6,746 nt of DNA from Bacillota bacterium (GTDB lineage: Bacteria; Bacillota_I; Bacilli_A; Acholeplasmatales; UBA5453), in NCBI GenBank assembly GCA_023436805.1, contig JAEZHT010000080.1, positions 1 through 6,746 of the forward strand. The letters run 5' to 3'. Position numbers and translations under genes: made by a program. Positions within the stretch are counted from its first letter, which is position 1; the number at the start of each line of letters is the position of its first letter. Below are positions 1 through 5,640 of the stretch, one piece after another. The notes under the pieces are model-generated. The model was not told the DNA's origin, did not search any database, and was given only the letters and a program-made list of their open reading frames with translations.

Positions 1-3
1 GCA

Positions 4-12
4 TGATACAAT
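4..12 (+). promoter_or_regulatory. Possible extended -10 promoter element of the FMN reductase gene
   Basis: TGATACAAT has the form of an extended -10 (TGn followed by TACAAT, one change from TATAAT). It would start transcription near position 19, just ahead of the GGAGG ribosome site at 22-26. Any -35 box would lie beyond the left edge of the window, so the call rests on one short motif in AT-rich DNA and is tentative. Confidence 0.3.
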
Positions 13-37
13 CAACTCATACGGAGGATTTTATCAT

Positions 38-574
38 ATGAATAAATTAAACATCGGCATCATCACAGGTTCAACCAGAGAAGGTAGGGTTTCCCCACAA
101 GTTGCGACTTGGATACTTGATTACGCCAATCAAAAAGGACAAGCGAACTTTGAAGTCATCGACATCAAAGACTACCAGTTACCATTTTTAGGCGAAGGCT
201 TTAACGATGGTGTGGTAGCATTTCAAAACAAACTGAAACAAATGGATGGGTTCATCTTTGTGGTTGCAGAATACAACCACTCTATCACAGGGGCATTGAA
301 AAATGCACTCGACTGGGCAAGAGATGAGTGGCACAACAAGTCTGCTGGCATCGTATCTTATGGGTCTGTCGGTGGGGCAAGAGCAGCAGAACATTTAAGA
401 GGCATTTTAGGTGAATTGATGGTCGCTGACGTGAGAAGTCATGTCTTATTGTCGCTATTTACCGATTTTGATGGACAAACCTTTAAACCCCAAGCCTTAC
501 ATCAAACCAATTTAGATGCATTGTTGGATCAAGTGGTCCTTTGGGGCACAGCACTCAAGACCATTCGAAAGTAA
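38..574 (+). CDS. NAD(P)H-dependent FMN reductase, flavodoxin-like fold
   Basis: This is a 178-residue cytoplasmic flavoprotein of the NADPH-dependent FMN reductase family (YieF/ChrR and azoreductase relatives), which transfers electrons from NAD(P)H through bound FMN to quinones, azo dyes or other acceptors. Seen here: an N-terminal beta strand running into GSTREGR (residues 11-17), the loop that holds the FMN phosphate; the family signature AEYNHSITGALKNALDW (77-93), where most members have PEYN; and a glycine-rich YGSVGGARA loop (108-116) near the flavin ring. The length matches the family's usual 175-190 residues, so it appears complete. The ATG start has GGAGG (22-26) eleven bases upstream. 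It appears monocistronic, with a terminator directly after the stop codon. The physiological acceptor cannot be read from the sequence. Confidence 0.93.
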   Translation: MNKLNIGIITGSTREGRVSPQVATWILDYANQKGQANFEVIDIKDYQLPFLGEGFNDGVVAFQNKLKQMDGFIFVVAEYNHSITGALKNALDWARDEWHNKSAGIVSYGSVGGARAAEHLRGILGELMVADVRSHVLLSLFTDFDGQTFKPQALHQTNLDALLDQVVLWGTALKTIRK

Positions 575-577
575 AAT

Positions 578-600
578 ACTACCATTTGGTAGTTTTTTTT
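578..600 (+). terminator. Intrinsic terminator after the FMN reductase gene
   Basis: ACTACC (578-583) pairs with GGTAGT (588-593) across an ATTT loop, followed by an eight-T run to 600. It starts four bases after the TAA stop. The stem is short (6 bp) but the T-tract is strong. Confidence 0.8.
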
Positions 601-641
601 CTATAATGAGATACTATATAGGTTATAATATAAGTAGAATT

Positions 642-647
642 GGAGGG
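642..647 (+). promoter_or_regulatory. Ribosome binding site that fixes the GGDEF gene start
   Basis: GGAGGG lies six bases before the ATG at 654. The same frame stays open upstream to an ATG at 516, but that extension would run through the end of the FMN reductase gene and its terminator and has no ribosome site, so 654 is the credible start. Confidence 0.85.
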
Positions 648-653
648 ATTCCA

Positions 654-2174
654 ATGACCTTTGACGTAAGAACACTATTTCTAGCGAATATGATCATTTA
701 TGTTATCAATATCTTCGCCATCGCTCTGCTTTGGCAAAACAACGCAAACCGTTATAAAGGCCTTTTCCAATGGATGATTTCCATTATTTTGGTATTTATC
801 GGTAACCTGCTCATCATGTTTAGGGGATCCATCCCAGACTTCTTTTCGATTTGGTTGGCGAATATCATCATCATGGTGGCATTTCAAATCAATGTATACG
901 GGTTGGTTCGATTCTTCTTACTGCGTTACAAGACGTTTTACCACATACTCTTTGGATTATTTTATGTTGCCTTATTCAGTTATTTCACTTATATTGAACC
1001 CAACCTCAATGCGAGAAATGGTTTGATTGGCTTATTGGGCCTATTCACCTTTGGTAGTATGTTTATCTATATTCACTTTGATTTATCGGCCTATTTCAAA
1101 CGTATTACACGCTCATTCGAATTTGTCCTCATTCTATTCATGATTGGTAATGTCATTCGTATTATTTATGCCATCATTGATCCAACCCACCATGAAGATA
1201 TTTTTGCGAATCACCCAAGGGATGTGCTCTCGAATATTTTCGTGACCGTCTTCGCCATCATTTTACCACTCGCATTCATCATTCTTGTCAATAAACGGGC
1301 ACTCGATGAAGTCGATGTCGAGGAAGCGAAGTTTAAGAGTGCCTTTGAAAACTCGCCAATCATCATGATCATTTCAAGATTATCCTCCGGTGAAATTTAC
1401 GATGTAAATCAAGCCTTCTTAGAGACCTTTGAATTTACCAGAGATCAAGTGATTGGTAAAACCACAGGTCAAATCAAGATTTGGGGTCCCGATAATACCA
1501 GAAGATTGGCCTTGTTAAAGCGGATTGAAAACAGAGAAAACATTGAACACCAAGAAATGACATTTTATAAGATGAATGGAGAACCGGTTGAAACCATTTA
1601 TTCGTGTCGTGTCATCCGTATGTTTGGTGATGATTTCGTATTGTCCACGGCCTCGGATACCACTTTATTGGGCAGAGCGAAAAGAGAACTCATTTATATC
1701 GCCACCCATGACGCTCTCACGGGGTTACTCAATAGACACGAACTCGAGCATTACTTCCAAGAACTTAAAGAAATCTATACCAAAGAATTGAAACCATTCT
1801 CATTGATTCTAATCGACTTAGACCGCTTTAAAGCAGTCAACGACACGTATGGACACAATGTTGGTGACGATCTTTTGGTTCACATTTCCAAACGTTTATC
1901 ACTCATATTCAAAGACCACTTTGTGGCACGACTTGGTGGCGATGAATTCATCATTCTCTTAAAGAATATGAGTCAAGAAACCGAGATCATTAAATTCATG
2001 ATTAAAACCAGAAATGAGATTACAAACATGAAAGCGATTAATGATAAACCAATCGATATTGGCGCATCCATCGGATTCTCCATCTATCCAAAAGATGGCT
2101 TATACCTAGAAGATTTGGTCCGTCAAGCCGATAAGATGATGTATAAAGAAAAGGATTCGAAACGACGCGTATGA
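654..2174 (+). CDS. Membrane-anchored PAS-GGDEF diguanylate cyclase
   Basis: This is a 506-residue inner-membrane sensor predicted to condense two GTP into cyclic di-GMP. Residues 1-212 hold about seven hydrophobic helices (by eye 8-27, 37-56, 63-90, 95-114, 122-141, 153-175, 191-212), a likely sensory membrane module. A PAS domain follows at about 225-336, then a cytoplasmic GGDEF domain at about 345-500. The GGDEF domain has DALTGLLNR (353-361), the first metal Asp in LIDLDRFK (D388), guanine-contact positions N396 and D405 in NDTYGHNVGDD, an intact GGDEF loop (428-432), and the C-terminal SIGFSIYPKDG and ADKMMYKEK motifs. Catalysis therefore looks possible. The RxxD inhibitory site normally just before GGDEF is absent (FKDH at 419-422), so product feedback is probably weak or lacking. 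The stop overlaps the next gene's start (ATGA, 2171-2174), suggesting co-expression. The PAS ligand and membrane signal are unknown. Confidence 0.93.
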   Translation: MTFDVRTLFLANMIIYVINIFAIALLWQNNANRYKGLFQWMISIILVFIGNLLIMFRGSIPDFFSIWLANIIIMVAFQINVYGLVRFFLLRYKTFYHILFGLFYVALFSYFTYIEPNLNARNGLIGLLGLFTFGSMFIYIHFDLSAYFKRITRSFEFVLILFMIGNVIRIIYAIIDPTHHEDIFANHPRDVLSNIFVTVFAIILPLAFIILVNKRALDEVDVEEAKFKSAFENSPIIMIISRLSSGEIYDVNQAFLETFEFTRDQVIGKTTGQIKIWGPDNTRRLALLKRIENRENIEHQEMTFYKMNGEPVETIYSCRVIRMFGDDFVLSTASDTTLLGRAKRELIYIATHDALTGLLNRHELEHYFQELKEIYTKELKPFSLILIDLDRFKAVNDTYGHNVGDDLLVHISKRLSLIFKDHFVARLGGDEFIILLKNMSQETEIIKFMIKTRNEITNMKAINDKPIDIGASIGFSIYPKDGLYLEDLVRQADKMMYKEKDSKRRV

Positions 2175-3418
2175 ACCACGTATATACCATTAATGACATC
2201 GTTATCGATGCGAAAAAACAATATCAAACATTGATTCATCTGGTGGAAACAAATCAAAACAAACCATTTTTGTATACAGGTAGAGATGAAAACTGTCGTG
2301 ATGTCTTATATCATTTGTATGGTTGGCATATCATCTTGTTAGAATTGGTTAAAAAAAACCCAAAAAGTCCATTCGAATTGAGACCAGGCTTTACCTGGAA
2401 AACACTTGAGCAGTTGAACTATACCATCAAAAAAGAAGCCGAGGCGTTTGATCTATCCACGGTATTATCGATGATTGAACAAACACACCAGACAATATTA
2501 TCCTGGGTTCAAACCCTATCAGATGCTTTATTGAATGACCCAAACGTATACCCGTTTACCGCACCTTCTAACTTAGGTGAGTTTGTCCATGAATGTATGG
2601 GTGGTCATTATGCTTGGGCAATCCAATCCATCCAATTTCATTTAGGTGACGATGAGATTAGACCTTTATTCGAAAGGTTCAAAACCATCCCTGAAGTAGA
2701 AGCGATTGTCTTGGGTGGGTCTAGAGGTAAACAACAAGGCGATGATTTGTCGGATTACGATATTTATGTCTATACGACCAAACCGATTGATGTAGAAATT
2801 CGAAAAAAAACCATTGGACCTGCTGTGAGCCTCATGGAATACAACCACCAGTTCTTTGAAACAGAAGATGATGGCATCCTAAACAATGGGATTGGTATTG
2901 AATTCATTTACCGAAACTTAGATGATTTTAGGTCGATGATGGTTCGGTTATTTGAAGGTCAGGTCAACCGTGGTTACAGCACCTGTTTCTTGGATAATTT
3001 ACTGACCACGAAAATCATTTATGACCCAAAAGGGTCGTATAAGCTTTTACAAGATACCTATCGATTTAAAGATAAAACAGCCCTTTATCAACAAGTCATC
3101 CAACAAAATATACCGCTGTTATATGGGACTCAACCGAACTATTTAGATCAAATCGAAAAAGCAGTCAAACGGGGTGACATCGTCGCGATCAATCACCGTT
3201 TAACCGAATATTTCAGTTTATTCTTCGATACGTTGTTCGCAATTAACCATATCAATCACCCAGGTGAAAAGCGGATGTTAGAAAAAGCACTGACCTTACC
3301 AAAACAACCGAAAAAACTCAAAGAAACGGTTGAAAAAGTCTTTCAATACCCAACTTCACATGGATACCTTGAAGACCTTAAATTACTCACATTAGACTTA
3401 ATAAACCTATCCAAATAG
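2171..3418 (+). CDS. ClbS/DfsB (DUF1706)-like domain fused to a nucleotidyltransferase with DUF4037-like tail
   Basis: This 415-residue protein appears soluble. Residues 1-160 resemble the ClbS/DfsB (DUF1706) helical-bundle family, related in fold to DinB: DVLYHLYGWHIILLELV (44-60), PGFTWKTLEQLN (72-83) and GGHYAWAIQSI (144-154) match its conserved blocks. Residues 165-285 form a nucleotidyltransferase (Pol-beta-like) fold: GGSRG (182-186), then DLSDYDIYVY with D195 and D197 as metal ligands, and E244 in GIEFIYR as candidate third carboxylate. The helical tail at about 290-415, with FAINHINHPGEKR (356-368), resembles DUF4037 proteins. ClbS is known for protecting against colibactin; DUF4037 proteins are mostly uncharacterised, although the fold is shared with antibiotic nucleotidyltransferases. 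The acceptor here is unknown. The ATG overlaps the GGDEF stop; AAGGA (2151-2155) is rather distant, so translational coupling is likely. One unbroken frame supports a real fusion. Confidence 0.8.
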   Translation: MNHVYTINDIVIDAKKQYQTLIHLVETNQNKPFLYTGRDENCRDVLYHLYGWHIILLELVKKNPKSPFELRPGFTWKTLEQLNYTIKKEAEAFDLSTVLSMIEQTHQTILSWVQTLSDALLNDPNVYPFTAPSNLGEFVHECMGGHYAWAIQSIQFHLGDDEIRPLFERFKTIPEVEAIVLGGSRGKQQGDDLSDYDIYVYTTKPIDVEIRKKTIGPAVSLMEYNHQFFETEDDGILNNGIGIEFIYRNLDDFRSMMVRLFEGQVNRGYSTCFLDNLLTTKIIYDPKGSYKLLQDTYRFKDKTALYQQVIQQNIPLLYGTQPNYLDQIEKAVKRGDIVAINHRLTEYFSLFFDTLFAINHINHPGEKRMLEKALTLPKQPKKLKETVEKVFQYPTSHGYLEDLKLLTLDLINLSK

Positions 3419-3445
3419 AAGAACCCGACAGGGTTTTTCTTTTTG
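3419..3445 (+). terminator. Intrinsic terminator after the GGDEF-nucleotidyltransferase unit
   Basis: AACCC (3422-3426) pairs with GGGTT (3431-3435) around a GACA loop and is followed by a T-rich run (TTTCTTTTTG). The adjoining AAG on the 5' side can pair further with part of the T-run. It begins immediately after the TAG stop. Confidence 0.8.
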
Positions 3446-3475
3446 TTATAAATAATTAAGAAAAGTAGAATATGG

Positions 3476-3554
3476 CTTCAAAATGCGCTTTAAAAACAGT
3501 TTGAAAATCAAATAGTTCGAAATTCAAAATAAACTGTCAACAAATGCTTTGAAG
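3476..3554 (+). repeat. Cluster of TTTGAA/TTCAAA half-sites forming nested dyads upstream of a promoter
   Basis: Three arm pairs are arranged almost concentrically: CTTCAAA (3476-3482) with TTTGAAG (3548-3554), ACAGTTT (3496-3502) with AAACTGT (3531-3537), and TTTGAA (3500-3505) with TTCAAA (3523-3528). A TTCGAA palindrome sits near the centre (3516-3521). The last TTTGAAG covers the -35 box of the membrane-protein promoter, so the cluster is placed to act as an operator. AT-rich DNA makes such motifs by chance more often, so the function is an inference. Confidence 0.4.
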
Positions 3555-3576
3555 TTCTAAATAAATGTGTTACAAT
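3549..3576 (+). promoter_or_regulatory. Housekeeping-type promoter with extended -10 for the membrane-protein gene
   Basis: The elements are a -35 TTGAAG (3549-3554), a 16-base spacer and a -10 TACAAT (3571-3576), with the extended TG at 3568-3569. Transcription would start near 3583. Because the -10 covers an in-frame ATG at 3575, that ATG cannot be the start used from this promoter. The 5' leader would be about 50 bases and contains a small hairpin, CTGTC (3586-3590) with GACAG (3597-3601). Confidence 0.7.
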
Positions 3577-3613
3577 GAGCGTGGTCTGTCTAATTGGACA
3601 GGGAGTTAACGTG

Positions 3614-3634
3614 AAAGGGGGATCTTTTAAAGAT
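3614..3634 (+). promoter_or_regulatory. Strong ribosome site separated from the start codon by an exact hairpin
   Basis: AAAGGGGG (3614-3621) is followed by a 13-base spacer, longer than usual. The spacer is entirely a dyad: ATCTT (3622-3626) pairs with AAGAT (3630-3634) around a three-base loop, ending directly before ATG 3635. Folding it would bring the ribosome site beside the start codon. An alternative start is the in-frame GTG at 3611, with GGGAG at 3601-3605. Confidence 0.5.
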
Positions 3635-4099
3635 ATGAATAAATCACTGTTACTCAAAGTTTCAAAATCCGTTTTACTAGGCTTATTTGCGTTAGGTTAC
3701 TTTTTACCTTTCGTAGTAGGTAAGGCTATGGGGGCTGACTATAGCGATTCGCTATGGAACGTTCAAGATTTCGCAACCCGCTTAGGTAGTTCTTCAGATT
3801 CACCATTACTATTGGTGGTATTGGCATTATTGGTTAGCGTCGCTGCTGTGGTTGTATTCTTCTATAAAGAATCACTCAGCAGATATGTTCACCTCGCTGC
3901 TGTGGTTGTGGGTTTAGGTGTTGTCTTATATGTTTATTATCAAGTATTCATTGACAAATCGGCTGCATTAGAAGGTGCGATCGGTGCTGGTTTTGTGACC
4001 ATGAGCTTAGGTTTAGGCGTTTATCTACAAATCGTATTCGCGTTATTATCCGTTGTCTTAGAATTCTTCGGCGAAAAAGTTTTCTCTTTCTTAAAATAG
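3635..4099 (+). CDS. Unrecognised small integral membrane protein, four predicted helices
   Basis: I do not recognise the family. The 154-residue product is strongly hydrophobic, with likely membrane helices at about 10-30, 56-77, 84-105 and 116-143. A loop at 31-55 (AMGADYSDSLWNVQDFATRL and a serine-rich stretch) should be on the outer face, a short KESLSR turn is probably inside, and the C-terminus is short and charged (EKVFSFLK). Basic residues at the N-terminus (K3, K8, K11) favour an N-in topology. There is no lipobox or catalytic motif. The first helix is not followed by a convincing cleavage site, so an anchor is likelier than a signal peptide. ATG 3635 was chosen for its strong upstream ribosome site; a GTG at 3611 would add eight residues. 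The gene stands alone with its own promoter and terminator. AAVVV occurs at both 70-74 and 88-92, encoded by an exact 16-base DNA repeat. Confidence 0.75.
   Translation: MNKSLLLKVSKSVLLGLFALGYFLPFVVGKAMGADYSDSLWNVQDFATRLGSSSDSPLLLVVLALLVSVAAVVVFFYKESLSRYVHLAAVVVGLGVVLYVYYQVFIDKSAALEGAIGAGFVTMSLGLGVYLQIVFALLSVVLEFFGEKVFSFLK
3840..3909 (+). repeat. Exact 16-base direct repeat inside the membrane-protein gene
   Basis: TCGCTGCTGTGGTTGT occurs at 3840-3855 and again at 3894-3909. The copies are 54 bases apart, so they share a reading frame and encode the AAVV(V) stretches of the second and third membrane helices. Confidence 0.85.
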
Positions 4100-4110
4100 T
4101 TTAATCCAAG

Positions 4111-4141
4111 AAAAAAGGAACCCTCAAAAGTTCCTTTTTTT
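4111..4141. terminator. Bidirectional intrinsic terminator between convergent genes
   Basis: AAAAAAGGAAC (4111-4121) pairs perfectly with GTTCCTTTTTT (4130-4140) around CCTCAAAA. The T-run serves the membrane-protein gene on the + strand, and the A-run reads as a T-run for the met operon on the - strand. It lies twelve bases after one stop and seven bases from the other. Confidence 0.9.
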
Positions 4142-4147
4142 GATTTA

Positions 4148-4960
4148 TTAAGCTGGAATGACAGACCCACCATACGTTTGTGTGATGAAGTCTTTAACCG
4201 CTTGGCTGTTTAAAATTTCAGCAAGTGCTTTGATTTTCGCGGATTCTAACAATGAAGATTTGACTGCTAGTACATTGACATAAGGGTTATTGCCTGTAGA
4301 TTCAATGAAAATCGAATCTTCAAGTGGGTTTAAATTGCCTTCTAATGCATAGTTGGAGTTGATGATGTATAAATCCGCTTCTTTAGCGTTATAGGCTGAA
4401 ATCAAGAAGTCTGGTGCGACATTCGCACGGATGACCAAATTCTTTGGATTAGAAACAATAACTTCACTAAAGTTGATGGATGATGCGAGGATGTCGAAGC
4501 TTTCTGACAACCCAATCAAGCCAGCTTGAGCGAGTAAGTTCAATGCTCTACCATGGTCTGAGGTCGAATTAGACAGTAATACCGTCGCGCCATCTGGGAT
4601 ATTTGATAATGACGTGATGGTGTTGGCGTATAAACCAATCGGTTCAATGTGAACATAAGAAGCAATCACCAATGTTTTGTTCGGATTTTCGGTGTTGTAT
4701 TTATTTAAGAATGGGACATGTTGGAAGAAGTTCGCATCTGCATCCCCAGCAGCGACCGCTGGGTTAGGAAAATAATAATCGGATGTGGTGATGATTTCTA
4801 AGTTATAGCCGCGTTCTTTTAATAATGGTCGCGCAAACTCTAAGATTTCTGCGTGTGGGATCGATGTTGCGATGACCTTGATGGTTTTTTCTGAATTGTT
4901 GCATGCTGCTAGGGTGAAACTTGTCAATAATACGACAAGTAACGTGATGATTTTTTTCAT
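4148..4960 (-). CDS. metQ: Methionine-binding lipoprotein of the MetNIQ ABC importer
   Basis: This is a 270-residue NlpA/MetQ-family substrate-binding lipoprotein that captures methionine outside the membrane and passes it to the MetI/MetN transporter. It has a short lipoprotein signal peptide (MKK, a hydrophobic core, LAAC with the lipidated cysteine at 20). Family blocks are present: DYYFPNPAVAAGDADANFFQH (61-81), HIEPIGLY (104-111), a ligand-loop region with R138, INSNYA with N201, and NPYVNVLAV near the C-terminus. The length is normal for the family. AAGGAG lies just upstream of the start and abuts the metI stop; only 14 bases separate the two genes. The block that usually reads N-D-P-T-N reads N-S-T-S-D here (131-135), so specificity for methionine, though strongly suggested by the operon and riboswitch, is not proven by this gene alone. 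Confidence 0.94.
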   Translation of the reverse strand: MKKIITLLVVLLTSFTLAACNNSEKTIKVIATSIPHAEILEFARPLLKERGYNLEIITTSDYYFPNPAVAAGDADANFFQHVPFLNKYNTENPNKTLVIASYVHIEPIGLYANTITSLSNIPDGATVLLSNSTSDHGRALNLLAQAGLIGLSESFDILASSINFSEVIVSNPKNLVIRANVAPDFLISAYNAKEADLYIINSNYALEGNLNPLEDSIFIESTGNNPYVNVLAVKSSLLESAKIKALAEILNSQAVKDFITQTYGGSVIPA

Positions 4961-4974
4961 GAGAATCTCCTTTT

Positions 4975-5640
4975 TTATTGATGGTTTAATTTTTTAGATA
5001 AATAATCTCCAGTGATCTGGATGATGAATACGAGTAATAAAATGGTGAAGATGGCTAGATACATCAAGGTGTAATTGTTGCCAAACTTCCCATTTTCATA
5101 AGCAAGGAATGCAAGTCCACCCGCGCCGATGACGGCAGCAGCGGACATGAAGCCTACCAAAGTAACCAAGGTTAAGGTGAATCCGGATACGAGTGGACTT
5201 AAGGCTTCTTTAAATACGATCTTAATGATGGTCCATTTGGAAGCACCCATCGATTTTAGCGCTTCAAGTGTATTTTCACTGACCGACTTCAAGGCATTAT
5301 TGACTACACGGGCGAAAAACGGAGAAGCCGATACGATGAGTGCTGGTAGTGCCCCTCTAGCGCCAAGCATCGTGCCAACCAATGCACGGGTTAAGGGGAT
5401 CATCATGATGAGTAAAATGATGAACGGGATACTACGAGCAATGTCGTTTACTGTGGATAGTATACGATATAGGATGGTTCTTTGTAAACTGGGTTTTACA
5501 ATAGCATCATTGTCTAGAATATAGATTAGGAACCCTAGAACTAGACCAATGATTAAGACAAATGCACCGGTACCAAACGTTAAGAACAAAGTTTCGTACA
5601 ATGCTTTCAAAAATTGGTTCCAATTGTGACTACTGAGCAT
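4975..5640 (-). CDS. metI: Methionine ABC importer permease
   Basis: This 221-residue inner-membrane permease (MetI; MetP in Bacillus) forms the dimeric channel of the methionine importer. Hydrophobic helices lie at about 15-42, 58-84, 92-110, 150-180 and 190-212. The cytoplasmic coupling loop that docks onto the ATPase is clear: E126-A127-L128, G132 and P149 in the EAA-type motif. The length agrees with the family's usual 215-220. Its ATG lies inside the end of metN (11-base overlap), and its very strong ribosome site, GGAGGTGA, is within the metN coding region, as expected for tight stoichiometric coupling. The substrate is assigned from its neighbours and the SAM-responsive leader as well as from overall similarity. 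Confidence 0.94.
   Translation of the reverse strand: MLSSHNWNQFLKALYETLFLTFGTGAFVLIIGLVLGFLIYILDNDAIVKPSLQRTILYRILSTVNDIARSIPFIILLIMMIPLTRALVGTMLGARGALPALIVSASPFFARVVNNALKSVSENTLEALKSMGASKWTIIKIVFKEALSPLVSGFTLTLVTLVGFMSAAAVIGAGGLAFLAYENGKFGNNYTLMYLAIFTILLLVFIIQITGDYLSKKLNHQ

Noticed and set aside
188..394. Short antisense frames within genes (188-394 and 681-887 on the - strand; 2666-2848 on the - strand) and alternate-frame ones (1576-1791, 5746-5949)
   Set aside because: Each lies entirely within a well-supported gene, shows no domain or convincing ribosome site, and has low-quality composition.
602..629. Two TATAAT boxes (602-607, 624-629) as the promoter of the GGDEF gene
   Set aside because: Neither has a -35 box at proper spacing or an extended TG; the DNA is very AT-rich, so I did not list them as a promoter, although the gene must be transcribed from somewhere after the 578-600 terminator or by read-through.
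516..653. Upstream in-frame extension of the GGDEF protein from ATG 516
   Set aside because: It runs through the end of the FMN reductase gene and its terminator, has no ribosome site, and the GGAGGG before ATG 654 explains the start.
2171..3418. HEPN-MNT toxin-antitoxin module or a known antibiotic nucleotidyltransferase
   Set aside because: There is no separate HEPN partner gene and no HEPN motif, and the protein's flanking domains fit DUF1706 and DUF4037 better; the nucleotidyltransferase fold alone does not justify either label.
3575..3634. Longer start of the orphan membrane protein at ATG 3575
   Set aside because: That ATG lies inside the predicted -10 box, so it would not be on the transcript, and it has no ribosome site.
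5129..5524. 131-residue open frame on the + strand, antisense to metI
   Set aside because: It lies wholly inside metI and gives no recognisable domain. It is best explained as a shadow of metI codon bias.
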